Positions 55,688 through 63,632 are shown, numbered from the stretch's first letter. The stretch is DNA of 64,000 bases from Roseovarius marisflavi (GCF_900142625.1 NZ_FRBN01000020.1:1-64000); one strand, 5' to 3'. The notes: generated from the sequence alone by a model not told the origin. Program-made: numbers and translations.

Positions 55688-56656
55688 ATGGCACAGAAAA
55701 GCTGGATGTACTCGGTCCTTGAGGCCGTACAATACGAAATGCAGCAGGATCCGGCGATGACCTGGATTTTTGAGCTGACCCCGCCGGTGGCGTCAAATCC
55801 CGGCAAGCCAGTGATCAACCTCGAAACCGAGTTCGGGCGCAAACGCGTGGTCAATACCGGGATCGACGAAAACTGGATGGCCTCGGCCGTACTCGGGGCC
55901 GGTCTCGCCGGGTCGCGGTCGGCGACGTATATCCCCTATCAGGGCGCGCTGATGCCGCTTCAGGTGATCCAGAACGTTGCGGGCAAACTGCGGCACATGA
56001 CAGGCGGAAAGGCATCAATGCCGGTGGTCTGGATCATCGAGATGACGGGCCAGTCGCCTGGGTTTGCCGGGCAGCATTCCTGCTATGAAGAGGACACTTA
56101 TTATGCCCACATTCCCGGCGTGCGCACGGTGATCCCCTCGACGCCTTATGATGCCAAGGGCATGATGGTGTCCGCGCTGCGGTCGCCGGATCCGGTGGTC
56201 TATCTCTATCCCGCCGGGCTGCGCGGGCTGACCGGGGAGGTGCCGGACGAGCAGTACGAAGTGCCGCTCGACAAGGCTGCGGTTCGGCAAGAGGGCAGCG
56301 ACCTGACGATCGTCAGTTCAGGGGCCGGCATGCCCGGCGTTCTGGAAGCCGCCGCGACCCTGACGACCGAAGGCATGAGCGTCGAGGTCATTGACCTGCG
56401 TGTTCTCAAGGAAATGGACACCGAGACGCTGGTGAACTCGGTTGCCAAGACCAAACGCCTGCTGACGGTGGACCAGTCGTATTACACGCTTTGCCCAGGC
56501 GCTGAAGTGATCGCGCGGGTCGCCGAAAACGTCGATGGGGCCCGTTACAAGCGCGTCGCCTTCCCCGACGCACCGCCGCCGGCCTCGCCCGAGATGTTCC
56601 TGTGGATGCGCCCCAATGCCGACCATATCATGGGAGCGGCCCGTGCCCTTGTCTGA
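55688..56656 (+). CDS. 2-oxoacid dehydrogenase E1-beta subunit
   Basis: The 322-residue protein is the transketolase-type partner of the E1-alpha subunit. Glu61 in NTGIDENWM is in the position of the conserved thiamine-activating Glu. C-terminal transketolase motifs (VSSGAGMPGVLEAAATL, VIDLRVLKEMD) are present. It has no signal peptide. If it works with the Tat-bearing alpha subunit it must travel with it as a folded complex, as known for some Tat substrates; this is inference. The zinc-finger gene overlaps its end. Confidence 0.9.
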   Translation: MAQKSWMYSVLEAVQYEMQQDPAMTWIFELTPPVASNPGKPVINLETEFGRKRVVNTGIDENWMASAVLGAGLAGSRSATYIPYQGALMPLQVIQNVAGKLRHMTGGKASMPVVWIIEMTGQSPGFAGQHSCYEEDTYYAHIPGVRTVIPSTPYDAKGMMVSALRSPDPVVYLYPAGLRGLTGEVPDEQYEVPLDKAAVRQEGSDLTIVSSGAGMPGVLEAAATLTTEGMSVEVIDLRVLKEMDTETLVNSVAKTKRLLTVDQSYYTLCPGAEVIARVAENVDGARYKRVAFPDAPPPASPEMFLWMRPNADHIMGAARALV

Positions 56657-56987
56657 GCTGCCTGACCAAGCGCAGGAGGAGCACGCGGCTCCTGCCTCTG
56701 AGGCGACAGCGGAACAGGCCATGTGCACGGCCTGTTCCGGCGGATTTCTGACCCGGCAAGATGTCAAGACCGCGCTCTGGGAGGGCGAGGGCCTCGTTGT
56801 GATCGAGGGCATCGCGGCGCTCGTCTGCCAAAGCTGCGGCGAGCAGTACTACGAGGATGATACTGCGATGAAGCTTGACCTGATGCGTGGCACCGGGTTC
56901 TCGGCAGAGAACGCAGTGCGCAGCATGACGGTGCCGGTCTTTGTGTTCGAAACACCCGGAACTGACCACGAGGCGGAGGAAAAATGA
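56643..56987 (+). CDS. YgiT-type zinc-finger protein
   Basis: The 114-residue protein has two CxxC pairs (CTAC and CQSC) flanking VVIEGIAALVCQSCGEQYYED, the pattern of YgiT/MqsA-type zinc fingers. No MqsR toxin and no helix-turn-helix C-terminus are present. The GTG at 56643 overlaps the E1-beta end by 14 bases and has GGAG six bases upstream; ATG 56721 is an alternative. The stop overlaps the cytochrome start (ATGA). It may be a metal or redox chaperone, or a regulator of the operon. Confidence 0.72.
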   Translation: MPLSELPDQAQEEHAAPASEATAEQAMCTACSGGFLTRQDVKTALWEGEGLVVIEGIAALVCQSCGEQYYEDDTAMKLDLMRGTGFSAENAVRSMTVPVFVFETPGTDHEAEEK

Positions 56988-57547
56988 TGCGCAGGCTCAG
57001 GTGCCAAGGTCTGATTCTCGGCTTTTCGGCGTTTTTGGCGGCGGCGGGGGTGCTTGCGCAGGATGACCAGTTTGCCTTCATGCCAGCGGGCGGGCGGGCG
57101 TTGCTGGCCGACCTCTCCGGGCAAGCCGGTGCCGAAACGCTGGCAGAAATTGCCGCGCGGGATCAAAGCATCGAGGACTGGCAGACTTGGGCCAAGTCGC
57201 AGGGAACCGATCTGGACGACAAGGCACTCGCCACTTTCGCCGGCTACGCGGAGTTGAACCTGCCTGTCGGTGAAGACGTTCTGTCAGCGCTGGCCGAAAG
57301 CGGTGACGCAACCTTATTGCCCGCCGATGGGAAGGACCTGGCGATTGCGCAGTGCCAGTTCTGCCATTCGCTGTTTTCCGGCTACCTGATGCATGATCGC
57401 GACGAGATTGGCTGGACAGGCACGTTCAAGTCGCCGTTCCACTCCGAGATTCCAATGTCCGAGGTCGAGCGGGACACGTTTGCCCGCTACTCAGCCATCA
57501 ACATGCCCCTTCGATTCGAGGATGTCCCGCCCGAGTTGCGGTTCTGA
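56984..57547 (+). CDS. Secreted c-type cytochrome (operon copy 1)
   Basis: The 187-residue protein has a signal peptide (about 1-25, AGVLA-QD), an N-terminal domain of about 95 residues of unknown fold (FAFMPAGGRALL) and one haem motif, CQFCH at 124-128. After the motif, SPFH holds a His that is conserved in the paralogue, so the sixth haem ligand could be His instead of Met. The start overlaps the zinc-finger stop. Placed in the E1 operon, it is a likely electron acceptor for the exported dehydrogenase. Confidence 0.85.
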   Translation: MMRRLRCQGLILGFSAFLAAAGVLAQDDQFAFMPAGGRALLADLSGQAGAETLAEIAARDQSIEDWQTWAKSQGTDLDDKALATFAGYAELNLPVGEDVLSALAESGDATLLPADGKDLAIAQCQFCHSLFSGYLMHDRDEIGWTGTFKSPFHSEIPMSEVERDTFARYSAINMPLRFEDVPPELRF

Positions 57548-57584
57548 TATTGGCTAGAAAGCGTACTAAAGGGAGAGAAAGAGA

Positions 57585-58154
57585 ATGAAAACGCCAGTTG
57601 TTCTGAGCATCGCGCTGTCCACGCTGTTTTCGTTTTCCGTCTCCGGTCCGGCGAGCGGACAGGACGAGGACGATATCTTCGCATTCATCCCTGCAGGCGG
57701 GCGAACCCTGCTGGAAACGGTCCGGGAAGCGGGCTTGCCACAAAACCTTGCCGCCCGCATCGCCGAAACCGGCGGCGATCACACCGTCTGGCGCGAGGCG
57801 CTTGATGCGGAAAAGGCCGGGACACCGGCCCTCGGCGTGCTTGATGACTGGCAGACAAACACGCTTGCCAATTACCTGGCAGCGAACACCCCGCTCGATC
57901 CGGGCGGCGTGTTGCCGCGGGATGGGCGCGACATGGCGCTGCAGCTTTGCCAGTCCTGCCACATCATTACTGTCGTCATCACACAGGACAGAACGCGCGA
58001 GGCCTGGCTCGGCACCATGAACTCGCCCAGCCATGTCGAGATCGAGACGACCGAGGCCGAACGCGGATTGCTGGCTGACTACCTTGTCATCAATGCCGGA
58101 ATTCCGATCGACCTCGTGCCGCCCGAGCTGCGCGCGGGAGGTGCGTCCTACTGA
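57585..58154 (+). CDS. Secreted c-type cytochrome (operon copy 2)
   Basis: The 189-residue protein is a paralogue of the preceding cytochrome: signal peptide (about 1-25, PASG-QD), the same FAFIPAGGRTLL start, haem motif CQSCH at 122-126, then GTMNSPSH and a C-terminal VPPELR. The two probably arose by tandem duplication. Both keep the SPxH His. An AGGGAGA-type site precedes the ATG. It may form a heterodimeric electron relay with copy 1. Confidence 0.85.
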   Translation: MKTPVVLSIALSTLFSFSVSGPASGQDEDDIFAFIPAGGRTLLETVREAGLPQNLAARIAETGGDHTVWREALDAEKAGTPALGVLDDWQTNTLANYLAANTPLDPGGVLPRDGRDMALQLCQSCHIITVVITQDRTREAWLGTMNSPSHVEIETTEAERGLLADYLVINAGIPIDLVPPELRAGGASY

Positions 58155-58187
58155 ACTGGGTCAGCGAAAGGAGGCAGAAGGCAGCCA

Positions 58188-59618
58188 ATGCTGTTCACAT
58201 CGTTTGAATTTCTGTTGTTCCTGCCGCTGGCGGTCTTGCTTTTCTGGGGGCTTCCCGTTCGGTTCCGGCTGAGATGGCTGATCCTCGCGAGCCTGATCTT
58301 TTACGGCAGTTTCGGGCTCGAAAACCTTCTCTATCTTGGTGTGGTCGCGGCCATAGCCCTGTCGGCGGGGCGGTATATCCGGGCGGCAGGGGCCCGTTAT
58401 CGGCGCGTGACCTTCTGGGGCGGCGTCGCCACGATCCTTGCGCTGCTGGCGGTGCTGAAATTCTATGATGCGATTGCCGGAGGCGTGCCCTGGCTGCACC
58501 CACTCGGACTTGGCGCACCGGCCGGATTTTCCTTCTACGCCTTCACGGCGATTGCGCTGCTGGCTGACCGGTATCGCACGCCGGTCGAAGCACCGGGAAG
58601 CAAGATGCAGGATCTGCTGTATCTTGCGTGGTTTCCCAAGATACTTGCCGGACCGATCGAGAGGATCGGACCTTTCATCAGCGAGCTTGGCAAGCGGGCT
58701 ACGGTTAATCCGGCGATGCTGGCGCTGGGGTGCCAGCTGATCCTCTGGGGGCTCGTCAAAAAGGTTGTCATCGCCGACAACCTCGCCCCCTTCGTCGACC
58801 GCACATACGCGATCCCCGACTACGCCGTGCCGCTGGAACTGATCATTGCCACCTATTTCTTCGCGTTTCAGATCTACTGTGATTTTTCTGGCTACACGGA
58901 TATCGCACGGGGCACGTCATTGCTCTTCGGTATCAAGCTGTCCGAGAATTTTCGCCGATCCTATTTCGCCCACTCGATCAGCGAGTTCTGGTCGCGCCGC
59001 TGGCATATCTCGCTGGCCAGCTGGTTTCGGGATTACGTCTACTATCCACTCGTCGGCAACAGGCAATCTGTTTTGCTCATGTATTTCGGTCTCATGCTCG
59101 TCTTCCTGGCAAGCGGCATCTGGCATGCCGGCCTCGGTTACGGGATCGGCTGGGGTTTCCTGGCCTGGGGGGCTCTGAACGGGGGCTACCTCTGGGTGGA
59201 ACGGGCGCTGAGCCCGCTGCGCCGACGGATCAGGCTGCGCCTTCGTGGCACGTTTGCCGGGCGCCTCTATACCATTGCGGCCATAGTCCTTGTCTTCCAT
59301 CTGGTTCTGGTCAGCTGGGTCTTTTTCCGTGCCGGAGATCTGTCAGGCGCCACCACGATCCTGACGCGGATCTGGGCGGCGCTGCCCCTGGTGCCAAACC
59401 TGCTGCCTAACTATCCCTTCACGGTCGAGCATGGGTTCCTGGCCGCGCTTATACTGGCGCTGTTGGGGATCGAGACGGTCATGGAGCAGAAGGGCCTGAG
59501 CCGCCGGTTTGTCCGCGCGCCGCGGGCGCTGCGATGGGCCGGGTGGTATGTTTGCCTGTTTGCGCTGATCCTGCTCGGCCGGTGGCAGAGCGAAGCGTTC
59601 GTCTACATGCAGTTCTGA
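58188..59618 (+). CDS. MBOAT-family O-acyltransferase (AlgI-like)
   Basis: The 476-residue membrane protein has about ten helices and the AlgI/DltB motifs SEFWSRRWHISLASWFRDYVYYPL and SGIWHAGLGYGIGWGFLAWGALNGG. AlgI-type enzymes move acyl groups across the membrane to glycans, working with an SGNH partner, which follows here. The usual second His in the GxxHG segment of the last motif reads Asn (LNG) here. It starts 33 bases after cytochrome copy 2 and belongs to the E1 operon by spacing. Confidence 0.9.
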   Translation: MLFTSFEFLLFLPLAVLLFWGLPVRFRLRWLILASLIFYGSFGLENLLYLGVVAAIALSAGRYIRAAGARYRRVTFWGGVATILALLAVLKFYDAIAGGVPWLHPLGLGAPAGFSFYAFTAIALLADRYRTPVEAPGSKMQDLLYLAWFPKILAGPIERIGPFISELGKRATVNPAMLALGCQLILWGLVKKVVIADNLAPFVDRTYAIPDYAVPLELIIATYFFAFQIYCDFSGYTDIARGTSLLFGIKLSENFRRSYFAHSISEFWSRRWHISLASWFRDYVYYPLVGNRQSVLLMYFGLMLVFLASGIWHAGLGYGIGWGFLAWGALNGGYLWVERALSPLRRRIRLRLRGTFAGRLYTIAAIVLVFHLVLVSWVFFRAGDLSGATTILTRIWAALPLVPNLLPNYPFTVEHGFLAALILALLGIETVMEQKGLSRRFVRAPRALRWAGWYVCLFALILLGRWQSEAFVYMQF

Positions 59619-59639
59619 AACAACCCGGAAAGGCCCGCC

Positions 59640-60605
59640 ATGGAAACTGCCCGCCGCCCCTTGACGCGATCTGCGCCGCGAACAGTAGTGCTCTTTACGG
59701 GCATCTTCCTTGCACTTTACATCGCAGCTTTCGTATTCGCGGAGCACATGGTGGCGCGCAGCGAGACGCAATCTGCGTTCCAGAAACTCCTCCCGGCGCA
59801 GGGTGAGCAGGTCGACTGGCTGGTTCTCGGAGCCTCGCACGCCCTTCCACTTGCCTACGGCGACGTGCCCGCGCGATTGCAGCAGGATACCGGCCAATCG
59901 ATGATGGTTCTTGCCGAGATCGGGGCGGGCCCGCTCTACAGCCGCTTTGTCTTCGAGCAGGCGCTGCACGATCTTGATGTGAAACATCTGATTTATGTGG
60001 CCGACTCATTCGCGTTTGGTGGCGAAGAATGGAACGAGGCTCGCGTCGCCGATCGGAAGCTTCTTCGTCAGACGCCATTGCGCCCTTCAACCGCACAAAT
60101 CCTCGCCGGGCTGGTTGCCGACGAAGGCGTCGATCCGCGCGCGCTTTTGGACTACCTGACAGGTTTTTCCAAGCTGAACCCAGCGGACCGGTTTTCGCAG
60201 GGCGGCTGGCGCGGCGCCGCTGATTTCGACCGCAGCTTCCGCCCGTCGCGCCATGCGGTCTCGGCCCGCATCGCTTACCTGTACCCAAAAGGCACGCCAG
60301 AAGCCAAGACAGTGGAACACTATTTGGACAGCCTGGACGGACTCTTTGACCTGGCCGACGCGGCAGGTGTCGAAGTACTGGCCCTCAAGCTACCGGTGCC
60401 CAAAACTTTCCGAGACAGCTTGCCGGGGGAGGCGGCGTTCGACGCAGTTCTGCGCGGGCGACTGACCTCGCGCGGCATTGTGCTTCACGATCTGAGCGAG
60501 GCGATCGTGGACACGGCTTTCTATTTCGACACTGATCATCTGAACGCGGACGGCGTCGGAGCGCTTTACCGTGATCACTTGCTCGCCCTGATAGCGCCGA
60601 AGTGA
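59640..60605 (+). CDS. SGNH/AlgJ-like envelope protein
   Basis: The 321-residue protein has one N-terminal membrane anchor (about 17-38) and a periplasmic SGNH-like domain. GASHA holds the probable nucleophile Ser, and FDTDHLNADG holds the Asp-x-x-His pair. AlgJ/AlgX/DltD-type proteins take the acyl group from the MBOAT partner to a polysaccharide or teichoic-type polymer. It follows the MBOAT gene by 21 bases and ends the operon. The acceptor is unknown. Confidence 0.82.
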   Translation: METARRPLTRSAPRTVVLFTGIFLALYIAAFVFAEHMVARSETQSAFQKLLPAQGEQVDWLVLGASHALPLAYGDVPARLQQDTGQSMMVLAEIGAGPLYSRFVFEQALHDLDVKHLIYVADSFAFGGEEWNEARVADRKLLRQTPLRPSTAQILAGLVADEGVDPRALLDYLTGFSKLNPADRFSQGGWRGAADFDRSFRPSRHAVSARIAYLYPKGTPEAKTVEHYLDSLDGLFDLADAAGVEVLALKLPVPKTFRDSLPGEAAFDAVLRGRLTSRGIVLHDLSEAIVDTAFYFDTDHLNADGVGALYRDHLLALIAPK

Positions 60606-60654
60606 ACTGCCCCGTTCCCGTCGGGTGCAGAATCTGCCTTTGAATGCGCACCTT

Positions 60655-60755
60655 CGCCGTTGATTTTCACGGAAACCTCGTCCAGGTGCCACTGCCAATT
60701 GAAACGCGCACTGCAATTTTCAATGCGCTTTCGGCGGATATCCACTGCCCAATCG
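60655..60755 (-). pseudogene. IS6-family transposase fragment
   Basis: On the minus strand the frame reads DWAVDIRRKRIENC and then FNWQWHLDEVSVKINGE, which matches the first catalytic Asp region of IS6/IS26-type transposases (WHLDEVFVKINGE). Only about 34 codons remain, with no terminal repeats. The dodecin promoter box begins just beside it at 60761. Confidence 0.7.
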
Positions 60756-60760
60756 GGCAA

Positions 60761-60774
60761 TTGATCCCTGTCAA
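60761..60774 (+). promoter_or_regulatory. FNR/FixK-type box upstream of dodecin
   Basis: TTGAT-CCCT-GTCAA, followed after exactly 21 bases by TATAAA (60796-60801). The dodecin start is 89 bases away. This is one of the clearest promoters in the window. Confidence 0.8.
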
Positions 60775-60863
60775 ATCTCTGCACGCCTAATCGTTTATAA
60801 AAGCCCATCTGTGCAGTTTCACTCGGGATGCACTTGTGGAGATAACGAGAGAGGAGACGTGAA

Positions 60864-61067
60864 ATGTCGATGTTGAAAGTGATCGAAGTCCTCGCCGAAT
60901 CCGATACTGGCTTTGACGATGCGGTGAAGGTAGCCGTCGCAGATGCAGCCAAATCGGTGCGCAATATCAAATCAGTTTACATCAAGGACATGAACGCCTC
61001 GGTGGATGGCGGTCAAGTTACAAAATACCGGATCAATGCGAAGATTAGCTTTCTGCTGGAAGATTAA
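60864..61067 (+). CDS. Dodecin family flavin-binding protein
   Basis: The 67-residue protein has the dodecin pattern VIEVLAESDTGFDDAVKVAVADAAKSVRNIKSVYIKD and the closing ISFLLED. Dodecins form hollow 12-mers that store flavins or CoA and buffer redox stress. The conserved flavin-stacking Trp of archaeal dodecins is replaced by Tyr (SVYIKD). AGGAG precedes the start. It is transcribed alone, between the FNR-type promoter and a strong terminator. Confidence 0.9.
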   Translation: MSMLKVIEVLAESDTGFDDAVKVAVADAAKSVRNIKSVYIKDMNASVDGGQVTKYRINAKISFLLED

Positions 61068-61104
61068 CCCGCCGACGGATGGCGACATGCTGCGACTGTC
61101 AGGT

Positions 61105-61143
61105 GCCGGGTCCAGTTGGCGATGCTGTTGGACCCGGCCTTTA
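61105..61143 (+). terminator. Rho-independent-like terminator after dodecin
   Basis: GCCGGGTCCA (61105-61114) pairs perfectly with TGGACCCGGC (61129-61138) over a 14-base loop, followed by CTTTAA. It lies 38 bases after the dodecin stop. Confidence 0.75.
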
Positions 61144-61176
61144 AGCGGGCCTACTGTTATGGGCGGGTAAGAGGAT

Positions 61177-61836
61177 ATGGTGGCAAGCACAGCTGAAAAA
61201 CGAATGGTCACACTTGGCTCGATGAGCCTTGAGGGGATTGTCAGGGTGCCCGCCGATGCTGTCGGCCTTGTGATTTTCGCACATGGCGCAGGAAGCAGTA
61301 GGCTGAGCCCACGCAACAACTATGTGGCAGAGCGGTTGGCTGTACGGGGCATTGCTACTTTGCTCTTCGATCTTTTGACTGAGGCAGAGGCGGCCGATAG
61401 AGCGAATGTCTTTGATCTGCCCCTGCTGAGCGGGCGGGTTTTCGAGGCGATTCAGTGGGCCATGGAAGATCCGGTGTGTTCCAAGTTCAAACTGGGGCTG
61501 TTCGGATCCAGTACAGGCGCTGCCGCAGCGCTTGTCGCCGCCGCCTGGCAGAGAGATGTAATTGCGGCAGTCGTGTCGCGCGGTGGTCGACCCGATCTTG
61601 CCGGGCCTGAATTGGCGCTGGTCACCGCCCCGACCCTTCTTGTCGTCGGCGGCTCTGATCACGGCGTAATCGAGCTGAATGAAGCGGCAGCTCAAGAGCT
61701 TGCCTGTGACCACCGTGTTGCAATCGTGCCTGGTGCAACGCATCTGTTTGAAGAGCCTGGCACCCTTGATCAAGTCGTCGATTTGGCTGCAGATTGGTTC
61801 GAAGCGCATTTTCAAAGTGGGGGAGCATCAAGGTGA
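61177..61836 (+). CDS. Alpha/beta hydrolase (dienelactone hydrolase-like)
   Basis: The 219-residue protein has the hydrolase nucleophile in FGSSTGAAAAL, the oxyanion region FAHGAGSSRLSPRN and the catalytic His in PGATHLFEE. It is closely similar to the middle domain of the 881-residue fusion at 41142-43787. Its stop overlaps the start of the phosphoribosyltransferase gene (GTGA), so the two are coupled in the order hydrolase-transferase. The substrate is unknown; the family is annotated as dienelactone hydrolase or phosphoribosyltransferase-linked hydrolase. Confidence 0.85.
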   Translation: MVASTAEKRMVTLGSMSLEGIVRVPADAVGLVIFAHGAGSSRLSPRNNYVAERLAVRGIATLLFDLLTEAEAADRANVFDLPLLSGRVFEAIQWAMEDPVCSKFKLGLFGSSTGAAAALVAAAWQRDVIAAVVSRGGRPDLAGPELALVTAPTLLVVGGSDHGVIELNEAAAQELACDHRVAIVPGATHLFEEPGTLDQVVDLAADWFEAHFQSGGASR

Positions 61837-62528
61837 GCGGGTTTACGAACAGGTCTGCAGCCGGTCAAGCACTCGCCAAGGCCTTGGCCGAGCGCAATTT
61901 CGACAAGCCGCTGGTGCTGGCTCTGCCGCGCGGCGGGGTCCCCGTGGCCGTCGAGGTTGCGAGTAAGCTTGGAGCACCTTTGGATCTTGTGATGGTCCGT
62001 AAAATCGGCGTGCCCTTTCAGCCGGAGCTTGCTGCAGCGGCAGTCGTCAACGGCGCACATCCAGAGATCGTCGTGAACGAGAGCATTGCCGCAATGGCAG
62101 GTTTGACGCAGGAGGACATAGAAGGCCTCGCCGATACGCAACTTCAGGAGATCAAGAGGCGCCGCGGGATCTATATGAAGGGCCGGACCCAAGTCCCGAT
62201 CGACGGAAAATCAGCAATCATTGTGGACGATGGCATCGCGACCGGCGCAACTGTTCGTGCAGCGATCAAGGCTGTGCGCCGTCAGAACCCTTCACGCCTT
62301 GTGCTCGCGGTTCCCGTAGCCCCGGCAGACACGCTGAATGACTTGAGACCCGATGTTGATGAGATCATCTGCCTTGAAACGCCCGAGCCTTTCTATGCGA
62401 TTGGGGGGCATTACCTGGACTTCGCCCAGGTGGAGGATGAGGAGGTTGTGCGCCTGTTGGCGGAAGCGGCAAAGATAGTTTCGGACAAGGCGGCGCAGGA
62501 GACCCATCCAACCTCGAACCAGGGATGA
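61833..62528 (+). CDS. Phosphoribosyltransferase family protein
   Basis: The 231-residue protein has the PRPP loop IIVDDGIATGATV and the N-terminal LALPRGGVPVAVEVASKLGAPLDLVMVRKIG. It closely resembles the first domain of the 881-residue fusion. The GTG at 61833 overlaps the hydrolase stop. These stand-alone phosphoribosyltransferases are of unknown substrate but are often paired with dienelactone-type hydrolases in low-oxygen and stress clusters. Confidence 0.88.
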   Translation: MSGFTNRSAAGQALAKALAERNFDKPLVLALPRGGVPVAVEVASKLGAPLDLVMVRKIGVPFQPELAAAAVVNGAHPEIVVNESIAAMAGLTQEDIEGLADTQLQEIKRRRGIYMKGRTQVPIDGKSAIIVDDGIATGATVRAAIKAVRRQNPSRLVLAVPVAPADTLNDLRPDVDEIICLETPEPFYAIGGHYLDFAQVEDEEVVRLLAEAAKIVSDKAAQETHPTSNQG

Positions 62529-62568
62529 CTGACGTTGCTGACTGAACACCAGACGAACCCTGCCGCCG

Positions 62569-63585
62569 ATGGCTGAAACCTCTGATCAGAAAAGCGATCA
62601 TGCCGCGCGTCTCGCTATCATCGGAGACGTAATGTTGGGTCGACTTGTCAGCGATGAGATCCGAAACCGCAACCCGGACAGTTTTTGGGGTGACGTCCTG
62701 CCCATCATGAGACGCGCAGATGCGGTTGTCGCAAACCTGGAATGCGCGATCAGTGACCGAGGTATCCCTTGGACAGCAACACCAAAGGTGTTTCACTTCC
62801 GGGCCATTCCTGCGGCCATCGACGTACTGAAGGCAGGAAACGTGCGTTATGTAAGCTTGGCGAACAACCATATCCTGGACTTTGGCGAGGATGCGCTTGG
62901 CGACACACTCAGACTGCTTGATGGGGCACGGATTGCGCACGCAGGCGTGGGACAAAGGCCAGCCGAGGCGTGCAGCCCCGCCCGGTTTACGGTGAATGGG
63001 CTATCAATTTCGGCCTTCTCAATTGTTGATCACGAAGCCCCCTTTGCGGCAAAGGCAGATCAATCCGGAACCTGTTTTATTGATCTGCGCGCAGAAAGAC
63101 GCATCTGGCCAGACGCGGCTGCAATCAGGAAAGAACGCGCGAGTGGAGCGGATGTCGTGCTGGTCTCGGCCCATCTCGGGCCGAATATGGTGCAATATCC
63201 AGGCAAGGAGTTGCAGGATTTCAAGAAGAGGTTGCTGGTGTCTGGTGTGGACATCATCCATGGGCATTCGGCGCATGTCTTTCAGGGGATCCAGGCAATG
63301 GGTCGCCAGATCATCCTGCACGACACAGGCGATTTTCTGGACGACTATGCCACGGACTCAAGGATGCGGAACGACTGGTCTTTCCTGTTTCTTCTTGATG
63401 TGGACGCAACCGGTGTCCGACATCTTCTGATGCGCCCGGTGAAGCTTGGGTTTGCCAGTGTCAATCTGGCTGTTGGAGACGAGTTCACGGCCATCTGTGA
63501 CCGCATGTTGGATATGTCAGCGGCTTTTGGAACAGAGTTGCAACGTTGCGACGAGGGACTGGAACTCTACCTTGCGCGGAAATAA
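62569..63585 (+). CDS. CapA-family metallophosphatase-like protein
   Basis: The 338-residue protein has the CapA signatures GDVMLGR (metal Asp), VANLECAISD, SLANNHILDFGEDAL and GHSAHVFQG. The family includes the PgsA/CapA proteins of poly-gamma-glutamate synthesis, but many members have no such link; no PgsB or PgsC is present. There is no N-terminal signal peptide. It starts 40 bases after the phosphoribosyltransferase and may belong to the same transcript. Confidence 0.87.
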   Translation: MAETSDQKSDHAARLAIIGDVMLGRLVSDEIRNRNPDSFWGDVLPIMRRADAVVANLECAISDRGIPWTATPKVFHFRAIPAAIDVLKAGNVRYVSLANNHILDFGEDALGDTLRLLDGARIAHAGVGQRPAEACSPARFTVNGLSISAFSIVDHEAPFAAKADQSGTCFIDLRAERRIWPDAAAIRKERASGADVVLVSAHLGPNMVQYPGKELQDFKKRLLVSGVDIIHGHSAHVFQGIQAMGRQIILHDTGDFLDDYATDSRMRNDWSFLFLLDVDATGVRHLLMRPVKLGFASVNLAVGDEFTAICDRMLDMSAAFGTELQRCDEGLELYLARK

Positions 63586-63632
63586 TCGATCGGGCGGCCG
63601 CAATGTACGGAAGTGAACTCCCACAAATGGGC

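Noticed and set aside
54435..56656. Reading the E1 genes as ordinary cytoplasmic pyruvate or acetoin dehydrogenase
   Set aside because: The twin-arginine N-terminus, the absence of E2 and E3, and the secreted cytochromes downstream argue against it, although activity is untested.
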